The translations under genes were made by a program, and so were the position numbers. Positions 35,604 through 43,547 of a stretch of DNA of 53,274 nucleotides are shown in pieces; the first letter of the stretch is position 1; each line of letters begins with the position of its first letter. The notes under the pieces were generated by a model. It was not told the DNA's origin, made no database searches, and saw only the letters and a program-made list of their open reading frames with translations. Origin of the DNA: Desulforhabdus sp. TSK (lineage in GTDB: Bacteria; Desulfobacterota; Syntrophobacteria; Syntrophobacterales; Syntrophobacteraceae); assembly GCF_022836495.1 (NCBI RefSeq), contig NZ_BQXM01000037.1:1-53274 (forward strand). The letters are read 5' to 3'.

Positions 35604-35627
35604 AATATTGGACTTTGGTCCAATATT
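35604..35627. promoter_or_regulatory. Third copy of TATTGGAC-TTTG-GTCCAATA, aldolase upstream region
   Basis: The conserved 20 bases are 35606-35625; here the arms are 10 bases (AATATTGGAC/GTCCAATATT) inside a wider AT-rich near-palindrome (35601-35633). It lies upstream of a possible -10 (TATAAG on the minus strand near 35579-35584) for the aldolase/glgP transcript, a position that would suit an activator. The remainder of the gap to 35805 shows no gene. Confidence 0.6.
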
Positions 35628-35805
35628 ATTAATGCTTCCGGGGAATCCATTAAAATGCTGTTCATGAGCCAGGAGTGGCTGGCGGGAAATCACTCTCCAC
35701 CCTGTTTGTCCATCCTCCATCATCACGAGCTCCAGGCGGGAATCCGAAAGGGGTGGTCCCGCCTGACTGCCCGGTCTTGTTTGACAAACGGACGGCAAGA
35801 GACTA

Positions 35806-35966
35806 AGTACCCATACACAAGTTTTTGAACATTTTGGATAGCCCTCATACCTCTGCGTCATTCCGGCATGTTTCTAGCCGGAATCCAGTTTTTGCGCCGG
35901 CCCGGATTCCGGCTTAGAGACTGCCGGAATGACGTGGGAGTGTTCGAAAACATGTGTTCAGGTACT
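35806..35966. mobile_element. MITE-like element, 161 bp, 26-base imperfect terminal inverted repeats
   Basis: 35806-35831 (AGTACC...TTTTTGAACA) matches the inverse of 35941-35966 at 21 of 26 positions. The core runs from CGTCATTCCGG (35856) to GCCGGAATGACG (35934), the same core as in the element at 25954-26106, but the outer ends differ. It has no coding capacity. It lies in the 610-base gap between the aldolase and acyltransferase genes. Confidence 0.65.
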
Positions 35967-36097
35967 AAAGTACAGGTCTTCGTGAGGTTCTATGTTCCAG
36001 CCTTTGCCTGTGGAGAGCTCAGAGAAGCAACATTGACGGTAACGGGTCGGCACCGCGGGAAAAGGCAGTCCCCTCGATGCACTATGGAGGAAAAATC

Positions 36098-36829
36098 ATG
36101 CTGGCCACTCGATTTCAGGCGCTTCTCATCATCATCAAAAATGTTCTTGTGACCTTTTGGATTTCCATCATCATCATCTACAAGTCCTATCGAGGCATTT
36201 ATCGGCGCGACTACTGCGATCAGATCCTGCGCTGGTGGGCCCGCAAAATCCTCCAGTTCGCCAGGCTCTCCTACGACCTCTACAACCCGCACGATGTGCG
36301 GTTCGAGCCGGGACGTCCCTACATTCTCATGAGCAATCACAGCAGCCTCTACGACATCCCCCTGACCTTTGCCGCGCTGCCCGGAAGCATCCGCATGCTC
36401 ACCAAGAAGGAGCTCTTCCAGGTGCCCATATGGGGAAAAGGGATGGCCGCGGGCGAATTCATTTCCATCGACCGCGACAATCGCCGCCAAGCCTTTCGGG
36501 ACCTGCAGGAGGCCCGAAAAAAGATGGAAAGCGGGATCATCCTGTGGGTGGCTCCCGAAGGAACGCGGTCCCGGACAGGCAGTTTGGGGCCGTTCAAAAA
36601 GGGGGGATTCATGCTGGCCATCCAAACCCGCGCGACCATCATTCCCGTGGGAATTCGCGGAGCGTACGACGTCCTGCCTGCCAAAACCGCCCAATTCCGC
36701 ACGGGCTGTCACGCGGAGTTGCACGTGGGACGTCCGGTGGAAACGACGCAGTATTCCAAGAAAAATATCGGTGCGCTGATGGAAGAGGTGGAACATCAGA
36801 TCAGGGAACTGGCCGCCCTGCCCCATTAA
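36098..36829 (+). CDS. plsC: 1-acylglycerol-3-phosphate acyltransferase
   Basis: 243 residues from the ATG at 36098, after GGAGGAAAAATC; an ATG 21 bases earlier is not supported. The N-terminal membrane helix (ALLIIIKNVLVTFWISIIIIY) is followed by the acyltransferase motifs: the catalytic HX4D as NHSSLYDIP, then IDRDN, and the acyl-acceptor EGTRSRTG and later GIRGAYDVLP. It makes phosphatidic acid at the inner membrane for phospholipid synthesis. It stands alone on the plus strand. Confidence 0.9.
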   Translation: MLATRFQALLIIIKNVLVTFWISIIIIYKSYRGIYRRDYCDQILRWWARKILQFARLSYDLYNPHDVRFEPGRPYILMSNHSSLYDIPLTFAALPGSIRMLTKKELFQVPIWGKGMAAGEFISIDRDNRRQAFRDLQEARKKMESGIILWVAPEGTRSRTGSLGPFKKGGFMLAIQTRATIIPVGIRGAYDVLPAKTAQFRTGCHAELHVGRPVETTQYSKKNIGALMEEVEHQIRELAALPH

Positions 36830-36833
36830 AAGT

Positions 36834-36948
36834 GTAGGGTGCGTTCTACGCACCCTTGTGGACACAAGCATTTTTTCAGTACCGATGGTGCATGAAATGC
36901 ACCCTACCCCATGCGCCTCACGTTTCGGCGCGGGAGCTCGCACCCTAC
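36834..36948. repeat. GTAGGGTGCG dispersed repeat
   Basis: GTAGGGTGCG at 36834-36843 is inverted as CGCACCCTAC at 36939-36948, with internal palindromes GGGTGCGTTCTACGCACCC and GGTGCATGAAATGCACC. It fills the space between convergent plsC and era and may end both transcripts. Confidence 0.7.
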
Positions 36949-36958
36949 CCCCGGCACC

Positions 36959-37879
36959 TCAGCCTTCCGAGCGGTAACCAAATTCCGAGAGCATTCTCAT
37001 GTCTTTGCGCCAATTCTTCTGGACCCGCACAAAAAGCCCTAAAAACACGTGGGACCCCAAAAGGGCTTCAATGTCGGTGCGCGCCTGCTTTCCGATTTCT
37101 TTCAACATCTGCCCCTTCTTGCCGATGAGGATCGCTTTCTGCGAATCCTTTTCCACATGGATCGTGGCTTCGATGTCGATGCGGTTTCGTTCGGGAACCT
37201 CCGTGAAGGTGTCCACCACCACCGCGACGGCGTAAGGAATTTCCTCCCGCAGCAGATGAAAGACCTTTTCCCGGATCAATTCAGCCACCAGGAAGCGTTC
37301 GGGCTGATCCGTGAGGTAGTCTTCGGGATAGTATCGGGGGCCTTCAGGAAGCAGGCCGATGGTCTCGTCCAGGAGCGTCTGCACTCCATCGCCGGTGAGG
37401 GCTGAAATGGGAATGAAGGCCTGAAAGGCGTGCAGACTCTGGAATCGTGCCATGAGAGGAAGCAAAGCCTGTTTGTTGGGGAGAAGGTCGATTTTGTTGA
37501 TCACCAGAAAAACGGGGGTGTTGACCCTGGCCAGATTCTCCAGAATAAACGAATTGATTTCGCGATCCGCGTCGGGCGCTTCTACCAGAAAGTAGATGAC
37601 ATCGACTTCGCTCAGGGTGGAAAGGGCCGTATCCACAAGGATTTTGTTGAATTGGTCCCTCGCCCGGTGTATGCCCGGCGTATCCACGAAGATCACCTGG
37701 AAGTCCTCCGTCGTGAGGATCCCCATGATGCGATTGCGTGTCGTTTGCGGCTTGGGAGCGGTGATGGAGATCTTCTCCTGCAGCAGTTGGTTCAAAAGGG
37801 TCGATTTCCCCACATTGGGGGCACCCACGAGGCCGACATACCCGGATCTGAAGGGTTTGGCCGATCCGTTCGGAGTCAT
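36959..37879 (-). CDS. era: GTPase Era
   Basis: 306 residues. The GTPase domain shows G1 GAPNVGKST, the switch-I region ISITAPKPQTTRNRI, G3 DTPG, and G4 NKID; the C-terminal KH domain carries ILIGKKGQMLKEIGKQAR. Era binds 16S rRNA near its 3' end and takes part in small-subunit maturation in the cytoplasm. It lies downstream of rnc and a radical-SAM gene on one strand, matching the common grouping with RNase III. Confidence 0.95.
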   Translation of the reverse strand: MTPNGSAKPFRSGYVGLVGAPNVGKSTLLNQLLQEKISITAPKPQTTRNRIMGILTTEDFQVIFVDTPGIHRARDQFNKILVDTALSTLSEVDVIYFLVEAPDADREINSFILENLARVNTPVFLVINKIDLLPNKQALLPLMARFQSLHAFQAFIPISALTGDGVQTLLDETIGLLPEGPRYYPEDYLTDQPERFLVAELIREKVFHLLREEIPYAVAVVVDTFTEVPERNRIDIEATIHVEKDSQKAILIGKKGQMLKEIGKQARTDIEALLGSHVFLGLFVRVQKNWRKDMRMLSEFGYRSEG

Positions 37880-37913
37880 ACGGTTCCTGTCCTCTCATCT
37901 GAGATGTTACGCA

Positions 37914-39005
37914 TCATAAAGGGTTCCTTGCTGCACGCCCGCAAGAATTGGAATCTCGATTCACCCACCGGCACTGGAAACCGTTTGCAGAGATCGAGGG
38001 GCTTCCGTTCACCTGTACCCGAGCCAGCCCATACTTTTCCCGCCAATGGTGCAGATTGCTCTGTCGGGGCCCGATGACCTCGCTCAACTGATCCTTCGGT
38101 ACATCCAGGAGGAGAACACCGGCATGCCTTGGTTCCCCCTCCCCCTCCAGGACCCGGTCGATCGACTCTCTCCAGCGGCGGACTCGAACCAGGTAACCGA
38201 AAGCGGGATGGTAGGGACCGGCCAGGATGCGCCCCGGTTTTTCCAGCTCGGGATCCCCGTGCAGCCCCATGCGGGCAATGGGAATGCGGGCGTTCAGGAG
38301 AATATCGTACGCCGAAGCGCACCATTCCACGGCTTCATCCAGGGTCAGAGGGCGGAATTTCCCGGCGCGGTGCCATTCGGCCAGGAGCGTCCCTTCCAGG
38401 ACGAGGGTGGGATAGAGGCGCATCATGTGCGGTCGGAGCTCCAACGCTTTTCCAACGGAAGCGAGAAACCGCTCCCGGGAATCTCCCGGCAGGCCGAGCA
38501 TCAACTGGACCCCGAGCTGCCAACCGTGGTCGTGCACCAAGGCAGCCGCCCGCTCCACCACTTCCACCCCATACCCGCGCCGACTCTCCCGCAGCACCTC
38601 ATGGGAAAGGCTCTGAACCCCCAGTTCCACCGTGCGCACGGGATAGTCCTCCAGAAGCGCACACACCTCCCGACTCATGCAGTCGGGGCGGGTGGAGAAG
38701 CGGATTCCCGTGAACACCCCCTCCTTCACCCAGGGGGAAACCCGTTCCAGCAGGGCTTTGAGTGTCGGCACCGGCAAAGCGGTGAAAGTGCCTCCGTAGA
38801 AGGCAATTTCACCCGGGGCCGCGCCGGCCAAAGCCTGATCGAGCAGGGGTGTAAATGTGGAATCGAAACAAGCCGCCAGGTCTTCGGGTTGCGGCTTTTG
38901 TCCGGAAAACGAGGCGGTGACAGCATGCTGATTGCAATAGACGCACTGAAAGGGGCACCCTGCGTGAGGAAGAAAAACAGGGTAAATTTTCCTTTTGGAA
39001 TTCAT
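37914..39005 (-). CDS. Radical SAM protein, Elp3-like, in the rnc-era cluster
   Basis: 363 residues. The cluster motif CPFQCVYC (CxxxCxxC) is at residues 17-24, and the following blocks GEIAFYGGTFTALP, GIRFSTRPDCMS, VELGVQSLSHEVLRESRRG and LGVQLMLGLPGDSRERF fit the Elp3/oxygen-independent-coproporphyrinogen-type radical SAM core. There is no acetyltransferase domain at the C-terminus. The substrate is unknown, with RNA modification the usual guess. The ATG at 39005 overlaps the RNase III stop by four bases and it ends 34 bases before era, so all three are in one transcript. Confidence 0.8.
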   Translation of the reverse strand: MNSKRKIYPVFLPHAGCPFQCVYCNQHAVTASFSGQKPQPEDLAACFDSTFTPLLDQALAGAAPGEIAFYGGTFTALPVPTLKALLERVSPWVKEGVFTGIRFSTRPDCMSREVCALLEDYPVRTVELGVQSLSHEVLRESRRGYGVEVVERAAALVHDHGWQLGVQLMLGLPGDSRERFLASVGKALELRPHMMRLYPTLVLEGTLLAEWHRAGKFRPLTLDEAVEWCASAYDILLNARIPIARMGLHGDPELEKPGRILAGPYHPAFGYLVRVRRWRESIDRVLEGEGEPRHAGVLLLDVPKDQLSEVIGPRQSNLHHWREKYGLARVQVNGSPSISANGFQCRWVNRDSNSCGRAARNPL

Positions 39006-39739
39006 GACGCGTCAGCAATTCCCGGACCCTGCTCGATGATGTCCAAAGCCTTTTTCGCAGCTTCCTGCTGAGCCTCCTTCTTGCTCCTGCCCGAGCCCCG
39101 AGCCAGAATTTTGTCATCGAGGGCCACGCTCATGTAAAAGGTTTTGAGATGATCGGGCCCCTCTTCATCTTCCAGGAAATAGGTGGGAGTCAGTTTGAAG
39201 CGGGCTTGAGTGATTTCCTGAAGCTGCGTTTTATAGTCCTTGTCCAGCGCTTTGAGGGGGTGCTCCTCGGGCTCGAGATTCAGGTAGGCTCCAAAGAGCC
39301 GCTTCACCACCCCCATGACGGCCGACAGACCCTTATCCAGGTAAATGGCCGCCAAGAGAGCTTCCAGGCTGTCGGCGAGCAGGGAGGGCTTCTGCCGTCC
39401 TCCCGTCAGATCCTCGCCCCTGCCCAGGAGCAGATGCCCGCCCAGGTCCAGCTGCTGAGCGATGGCAGCCAGTTCCCGTTCATTGACGATGGCCGATCGC
39501 ATGCGGGAAAGATCCCCCTCTTTGTAATCGGGAAACTGCAGCAGGAGGAGGTGGCTCACGGTCAGGCTCAATACGGAATCTCCCAGAAATTCGAGGGTTT
39601 CATTGTCCGAGAGCAGCAGATGGACATTTTCATGCACGTAGGACCGGTGCACCAGCGCCTGCCGCAAAAGATCGACATTTTCGAACCGGTATCCCAGAGC
39701 ATCCTGCAAGTCTTCAAGATCATTTGCCTGATTCAGCAC
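39002..39739 (-). CDS. rnc: Ribonuclease III
   Basis: 245 residues. The RNase III signature NETLEFLGDSVLSL near residue 46 carries the metal-binding acidic residues, with the second acidic pair in LLADSLEALLAAIYLD. The C-terminal 75 residues are a double-stranded RNA-binding domain (DYKTQLQEITQARFKLTPTYF; GSGRSKKEAQQEAAKKALD). It cuts dsRNA in rRNA precursors and other transcripts. It is the first gene of the rnc-radical SAM-era operon. Confidence 0.95.
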   Translation of the reverse strand: MLNQANDLEDLQDALGYRFENVDLLRQALVHRSYVHENVHLLLSDNETLEFLGDSVLSLTVSHLLLLQFPDYKEGDLSRMRSAIVNERELAAIAQQLDLGGHLLLGRGEDLTGGRQKPSLLADSLEALLAAIYLDKGLSAVMGVVKRLFGAYLNLEPEEHPLKALDKDYKTQLQEITQARFKLTPTYFLEDEEGPDHLKTFYMSVALDDKILARGSGRSKKEAQQEAAKKALDIIEQGPGIADAS

Positions 39740-39955
39740 TTTTTGCTACCTTAAACACAAAGGCATGTTTTGAAATCTTTCCGAAAATTGTGTGAAAGAC
39801 ATAATGTTTCCCGATCTTCGGTGGATGTCAAGGACGAATCGCCCCCCCTGCCCCTGGAGTCCAGGCTTTTGCTCCAGTCATGCCAGAAAAGGGGAGGCAC
39901 TTTTTTCCTGCAGCTTTGCGAGCACCCTATCCGAGGCAGCCCCACGAGGAGTCTT

Positions 39956-40564
39956 ATGCTCAGCTGGATACGCTCTCCCGAAACTCCCCACCGGAACTTT
40001 GCATTCCTGGATCGCGACGGCGTCATCAATGTCGACCGCCCGGACTACATCAAGGGTTGGGGAGAATACCATTTTTATCCCGATGCTCTCGAAGCCCTTC
40101 GATGGCTGCGGGAGCAATCCATCAACGCGATCCTCATCAGCAATCAGTCGGCCTTGAACCGTGGCATCGTCCGGCGGGAGGATTTCTGGGATATCCACGA
40201 CCGAATGATTCATGGCATCCGGGAAGCTGGAGGAGACCTTCTGGCCGCCTTCTACTGCCCGCACCGCCCCGACGAGAAATGCGCCTGCCGGAAGCCCGAA
40301 CCGGGCATGCTCCTGGCGGCGTGTGCCGTCTACCGGATTTCCATGGAAAACGTCTGCATGATCGGCGACAGGGAAACGGACCTGTCTGCCGCCGCTCGCG
40401 CCGGGTGTCGGGGCATTCTCCTGGAGCGTCTCTCGGGCGAGGCGGGGGCCGGGGAATCATCGCCACCTGCCGTGCCGTCTCCTGGAGCGGCAGCCGGCCG
40501 CAGCGTCTATCGCGATCTCCTGCAGGCCGTCCTATCCGTCTACCGCTTTGCCGTCATGCCCTGA
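39956..40564 (+). CDS. gmhB: D-glycero-D-manno-heptose 1,7-bisphosphate 7-phosphatase (HAD family)
   Basis: About 202 residues from the ATG at 39956, with GAGGAG five bases upstream; the frame upstream is not coding. HAD motifs: FLDRDGVIN with the nucleophile and acid Asp, ILISNQS, and IGDRETDL. The zinc-binding loop typical of GmhB is present as CPHRPDEKCACRKPEPG. It removes the C7 phosphate in making ADP-heptose for lipopolysaccharide. The C-terminal 45 residues are Ala/Pro/Ser-rich. It slightly precedes the DUF1614 gene on the same strand. Confidence 0.85.
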   Translation: MLSWIRSPETPHRNFAFLDRDGVINVDRPDYIKGWGEYHFYPDALEALRWLREQSINAILISNQSALNRGIVRREDFWDIHDRMIHGIREAGGDLLAAFYCPHRPDEKCACRKPEPGMLLAACAVYRISMENVCMIGDRETDLSAAARAGCRGILLERLSGEAGAGESSPPAVPSPGAAAGRSVYRDLLQAVLSVYRFAVMP

Positions 40565-40595
40565 TTTTCATTCTCAGAGGCAGAAAGGATCTCAC

Positions 40596-41267
40596 ATGTT
40601 CTATCCCCCGTTTCTCATGTTCTTTCTCTTCATTTGTGTATTTCTCCTCTTCATGGCTTTCGCCATGGTGCAGTTCGGCATTTTTGCATGGGCTTTCACA
40701 CGGCTGGGGATACCCCCTGAATACCTCTTCTCGCTTCTCTTTCTGTCCATCGCGGGAAGCATGATCAATATTCCCATTCGTAAAATCCATCTCGAAGACG
40801 AAACCAATGAACTTCCGACGGTTTCTTTCTACGGAATGCGATTCCAGCCGCCGCCCTGGCGCAACCGCCACGAAATGGTGCTGGCCGTCAACCTGGGAGG
40901 AGCCGTCATCCCCACCTGCCTGTCCATCTATCTCCTGGCCCATGCGGAAAACCCCTTCCGCATGCTGCTGGCTCTGGGCGCCGTCACCTACATCGTCTAT
41001 CGGCTGGCGCGCCCCATTCCGGGACTCGGCATCGCGACCCCCATGTTCATCCCTCCCATTGCCGCGGCCCTGGTCGCCATGGTGCTCAACAGCGAATGGG
41101 CGGCTCCGACGGCTTACGTGGCGGGAACCCTGGGGACCCTCATCGGGGCGGATCTGCTCCATCTGAACGACTTAAAGCATCTCAACGCCCCCGTGGCTTC
41201 CATCGGAGGAGCGGGGACCTTCGACGGCATCTTCCTGACAGGAATTCTTGCCGTCCTCCTGTCTTGA
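40596..41267 (+). CDS. DUF1614 membrane protein
   Basis: About 223 residues from the ATG at 40596 (AAAGGAT upstream). Six or so hydrophobic segments: FLMFFLFICVFLLFMAFAMVQ, EYLFSLLFLSIAGSMINIPI, MVLAVNLGGAVIPTCLSIYLL, MLLALGAVTYIVYRLA, PPIAAALVAMVL and a last GIFLTGILAVLL. The GGAVIP, GIATPMFIPP and IGGAGTFDGIFLTG patterns fit DUF1614, a family without known function that is common in anaerobic bacteria and archaea. It follows gmhB by 31 bases. Confidence 0.8.
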   Translation: MFYPPFLMFFLFICVFLLFMAFAMVQFGIFAWAFTRLGIPPEYLFSLLFLSIAGSMINIPIRKIHLEDETNELPTVSFYGMRFQPPPWRNRHEMVLAVNLGGAVIPTCLSIYLLAHAENPFRMLLALGAVTYIVYRLARPIPGLGIATPMFIPPIAAALVAMVLNSEWAAPTAYVAGTLGTLIGADLLHLNDLKHLNAPVASIGGAGTFDGIFLTGILAVLLS

Positions 41268-41379
41268 CGATAGACCGCAAGGTGCACTAAAATCCCCCCT
41301 GCAATTCCATCGCGCCGGGTGGGGGACATTCGTGCGCAGACAGTGCGAAAAAAATCATTGACGCGAGGATTCAAACATC

Positions 41380-42525
41380 ATGAGCAGCCAGGTATTCTTC
41401 ACCGATTTGCGCGCCACGGATTCCGAGAACCTCTTGCAGAAGATCTCCAACCTCGTGGACAAGGCGGGGATCAAGCAGGTTGTCAAGCGGAAGGGGCTCA
41501 CCGCTATCAAGATTCATTTCGGAGAACGGGGCAACACGGCCTTCATCCGTCCCCTCCTCGTGCGGCCCGTTGTGGACGCCGTCAAGGCCGCGGGCGGCAA
41601 ACCCTTTCTCGCCGACGCCAATACCCTCTACGTGGGTTCGCGGGGCAACGCCGTGGACCATCTCAAGACGGCCGTTCTCAACGGCTTTTCCCCGTCGGTG
41701 GTGGACGCTCCCCTCATCATTGCCGATGGAATCGATGGGCGGGACGAGGTGGTGGTGCCCATCGGACTGAAGCATTGCAAGGAAGCCTACGTGGCATCGG
41801 CCGTGGCCAGAGCCGACACGCTGATTTCCCTGGCGCATTTCAAGCTGCATGAAACGGCGGGCTTCGGCGGCGCCATCAAGAACGTGGGAATGGGCTCCGG
41901 GTCCAGGAGGGGAAAAATGGCTCAGCATTCCGATGTCGCCCCGGTGATTTATTTCGACAAGTGCATCGGCTGCGGCACGTGCATGGAACAGTGCGCCCAC
42001 GGGGCACTGAGCCTCGTGGACCGGCCGGAGGACATGCCCCGCCCGACCCCGGAAGCCAAAAAGGTCATTCGAATCGATGCGAAGGTCTGCGTGGGATGCG
42101 CCGGGTGCATCCATTCCTGCCTTCAGGGAGCCCTCGGAGTCGATTGGGAAGCCGACATCCCCCCCTTCATGGAGCGCATGGTGGAGTACACTGTGGGAGC
42201 CCTCAAGGGAAAAGAAAAACGATCCCTCTTCGTGAACTTTCTGACCCAGATTTCACCCGCCTGCGATTGCCACCCTCACTCGGATGCCCCCATCGTAGCG
42301 GACATCGGCATTCTCGCTTCCCGTGACATCGTGGCCATCGATCAAGCCTCCATGGATCTTCTCAACGCTCAGCCCCCGCTGCAGTCCTCGTGCATCCAGG
42401 GTTCTCCCCATGCCCACACGGACAAAGTGAAAGCTGTCTATCCCAACGTCGACTGGCAGCATCAACTGGACTACGCCGAAAAGGTGGGACTGGGTAGCAG
42501 GTCCTATGAACTGATCCGTCTTTAA
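41380..42525 (+). CDS. DUF362 domain protein with two 4Fe-4S clusters
   Basis: 381 residues. The N-terminal and outer parts are DUF362: VFFTDLRA, AIKIHFGERGNTAFIRP, VDAVKAAGGKPFLADANTLY, AHFKLHETAGFGGAIKNVGMGSGSR in parts, and near the end VADIGILASRDIVAIDQASMDLLN. Inserted between residues 190 and 255 is a ferredoxin unit with CIGCGTCMEQCAHGA and CVGCAGCIHSCLQGA. This is the usual long form of the family; the function is unknown, with electron transfer or metal-centre handling likely. It is the last coding gene before tRNA-Sec. Confidence 0.85.
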   Translation: MSSQVFFTDLRATDSENLLQKISNLVDKAGIKQVVKRKGLTAIKIHFGERGNTAFIRPLLVRPVVDAVKAAGGKPFLADANTLYVGSRGNAVDHLKTAVLNGFSPSVVDAPLIIADGIDGRDEVVVPIGLKHCKEAYVASAVARADTLISLAHFKLHETAGFGGAIKNVGMGSGSRRGKMAQHSDVAPVIYFDKCIGCGTCMEQCAHGALSLVDRPEDMPRPTPEAKKVIRIDAKVCVGCAGCIHSCLQGALGVDWEADIPPFMERMVEYTVGALKGKEKRSLFVNFLTQISPACDCHPHSDAPIVADIGILASRDIVAIDQASMDLLNAQPPLQSSCIQGSPHAHTDKVKAVYPNVDWQHQLDYAEKVGLGSRSYELIRL

Positions 42526-42624
42526 GAGGGTGTGAAGGCTGAAGGAGTGGAAAAGCGGCGTGGCCGTATCGCTCAGGAGCATTCGGGGACGAAGGAGCGA
42601 CGTTCCGTATTTTTCAAAAAGAAC

Positions 42625-42653
42625 TTGTCAAAGAAGGGCCTATTGAGTACATT
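42625..42653 (+). promoter_or_regulatory. Sigma-70-type promoter of tRNA-Sec
   Basis: TTGTCA at 42625-42630 and TACATT at 42648-42653 are 17 bases apart, and the tRNA begins eight bases after the -10. Both the boxes and spacing fit a housekeeping promoter. Confidence 0.6.
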
Positions 42654-42661
42654 CACGCGGT

Positions 42662-42760
42662 GGAAGCGCCAAGCTCACTGGTGGGGCTCCCGGACTTCAA
42701 ATCCGGTGTAGGGGCGTGAAGGCGTTCCTAGGTGGGTTCGATTCCCATGCGCTTCCGCCA
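42662..42760 (+). tRNA. selC: tRNA-Sec (anticodon TCA)
   Basis: 99 bases including the encoded CCA. The acceptor stem is 8 bases (GGAAGCGC with GCGCTTCC), discriminator G, then CCA. The anticodon loop CTTCAAA at 42695-42701 has TCA at 42697-42699, there is a long variable arm (about 42707-42731), and the T arm reads TGGGTTCGATTCCCA. An 8-base acceptor, UCA anticodon and long variable arm together identify selenocysteine tRNA. The organism therefore reads some UGA codons as selenocysteine. No selenoprotein gene was found in this window. Confidence 0.95.
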
Positions 42761-42764
42761 GCTT

Positions 42765-42811
42765 TTTGTTACTCATGGTGACAAGGGTTTTGTTACCTAT
42801 TTGTTACCTTA
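42765..42811. repeat. Three TTGTTAC repeats after tRNA-Sec
   Basis: TTGTTAC occurs three times in about 45 bases directly after the tRNA. It may be the scar or binding sites of an integrating element that used the tRNA 3' end; no integrase gene remains in the window. Confidence 0.35.
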
Positions 42812-42818
42812 GAGCGAG

Positions 42819-42860
42819 AAATCCCATGAGGCCCATACGGCGATACCATGGGATTTTTCA
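42819..42860 (+). terminator. Hairpin with T run downstream of tRNA-Sec
   Basis: AAATCCCATG (42819-42828) pairs perfectly with CATGGGATTT (42847-42856) around an 18-base loop and is followed by T residues. The stem is suitable for a rho-independent terminator, though the loop is large. Confidence 0.5.
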
Positions 42861-43060
42861 TTTACGGCATCAAGCATAAGTCTAGTAGACTTTGCTGGTT
42901 GAAGGTTCAAGTTCATCGCGGCCCGCCAAAAAATTCACGGGAAAATGAGCAAGAAAGCCTCTTTCTTTTCTTCGCAAATCTTCAGACAACAGGTCACTCC
43001 GTTAAAGAACAAGGGCCGGGATTGATTGAAAAGGGACAATCAGTAGCCAAGCATTTCGGC

Positions 43061-43079
43061 GGCGGGAGTTGAACCCGCC
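43061..43079 (-). other. Orphan T-arm-like sequence resembling the 3' end of tmRNA
   Basis: On the minus strand the sequence GGCGGGTTCAACTCCCGCC is a T arm with a 6-base stem and a TTCAACT loop, close to that of bacterial tmRNA (E. coli: GCGGGTTCAACTCCCGC). It is not followed by CCA and no acceptor or D-arm part is visible. It may be a relic attachment site. The gap 42861-43300 otherwise holds nothing I can name. Confidence 0.35.
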
Positions 43080-43300
43080 GTCACATAGGCCCCGTAAGAG
43101 TTTGCGAGTGTTCAGAACACCCATGTAACACCGGGCCGATAATCTGCCGTCCATTGAATTCCTTTCCCCTCAGAAACCTCCTGAAATTTTTCCTCAAGCT
43201 CGATAAGAGATCAGGAGTCTCCGTCGAAGTGCAACAACTTCGCATCCAGATTTTGGACGCCGGTTCGGTTCCCAAACTCGGAATCGAATTGGCCGGGGCA

Positions 43301-43534
43301 TTACCCTTTGGGGGGATACGGATCGTTCCCATGACTGTCCTTGTTTCGGATCTTCCCGTCCTTGCCGCGAATGTAGAACTCGGTGCCTTGGTTCTGACTG
43401 ATCCTGGATCTGGCATCGACAGCATCCTGTTTCTTGTCGACGTGGCCGCTGCCGCGGGTCGCGTCCTCTTTTTTGACGTCCCATCCGTTATTGGCATTCG
43501 GGACTACATGATGTGATCCGGATTTCTTTGGCAT
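43301..43534 (-). CDS. DUF2188 protein
   Basis: 77 residues from the ATG at 43534. The pattern HHVVPNANNGWDVKKEDATR, then QGTEFYIRGKDGKIRNKDSHGNDPYPPKG in parts, is that of DUF2188, small proteins of unknown function that occur widely, often next to mobile or defence genes. The family repeats a strand-turn-strand unit with H-V-V-P near the start and G-N-D-P-x-P at the end. It is the last gene of the minus-strand defence island, 13 bases after the nuclease-like gene. Confidence 0.85.
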   Translation of the reverse strand: MPKKSGSHHVVPNANNGWDVKKEDATRGSGHVDKKQDAVDARSRISQNQGTEFYIRGKDGKIRNKDSHGNDPYPPKG

Positions 43535-43547
43535 GGTAGCCTCTTGT

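Noticed and set aside
1-42661. Selenoprotein with an in-frame TGA, to match tRNA-Sec
   Set aside because: The broken genes are explained by indels or deletions; I saw no case where reading through a TGA joins two parts of a known family.
42848-43072. Small plus-strand open frame after tRNA-Sec
   Set aside because: No ribosome binding site and no recognisable features; it begins inside the hairpin.
43081-43497. Minus-strand open frame of 138 codons and plus-strand frame 43154-43516
   Set aside because: Both overlap the DUF2188 gene in other frames; the DUF2188 frame alone has family motifs and a ribosome binding site.
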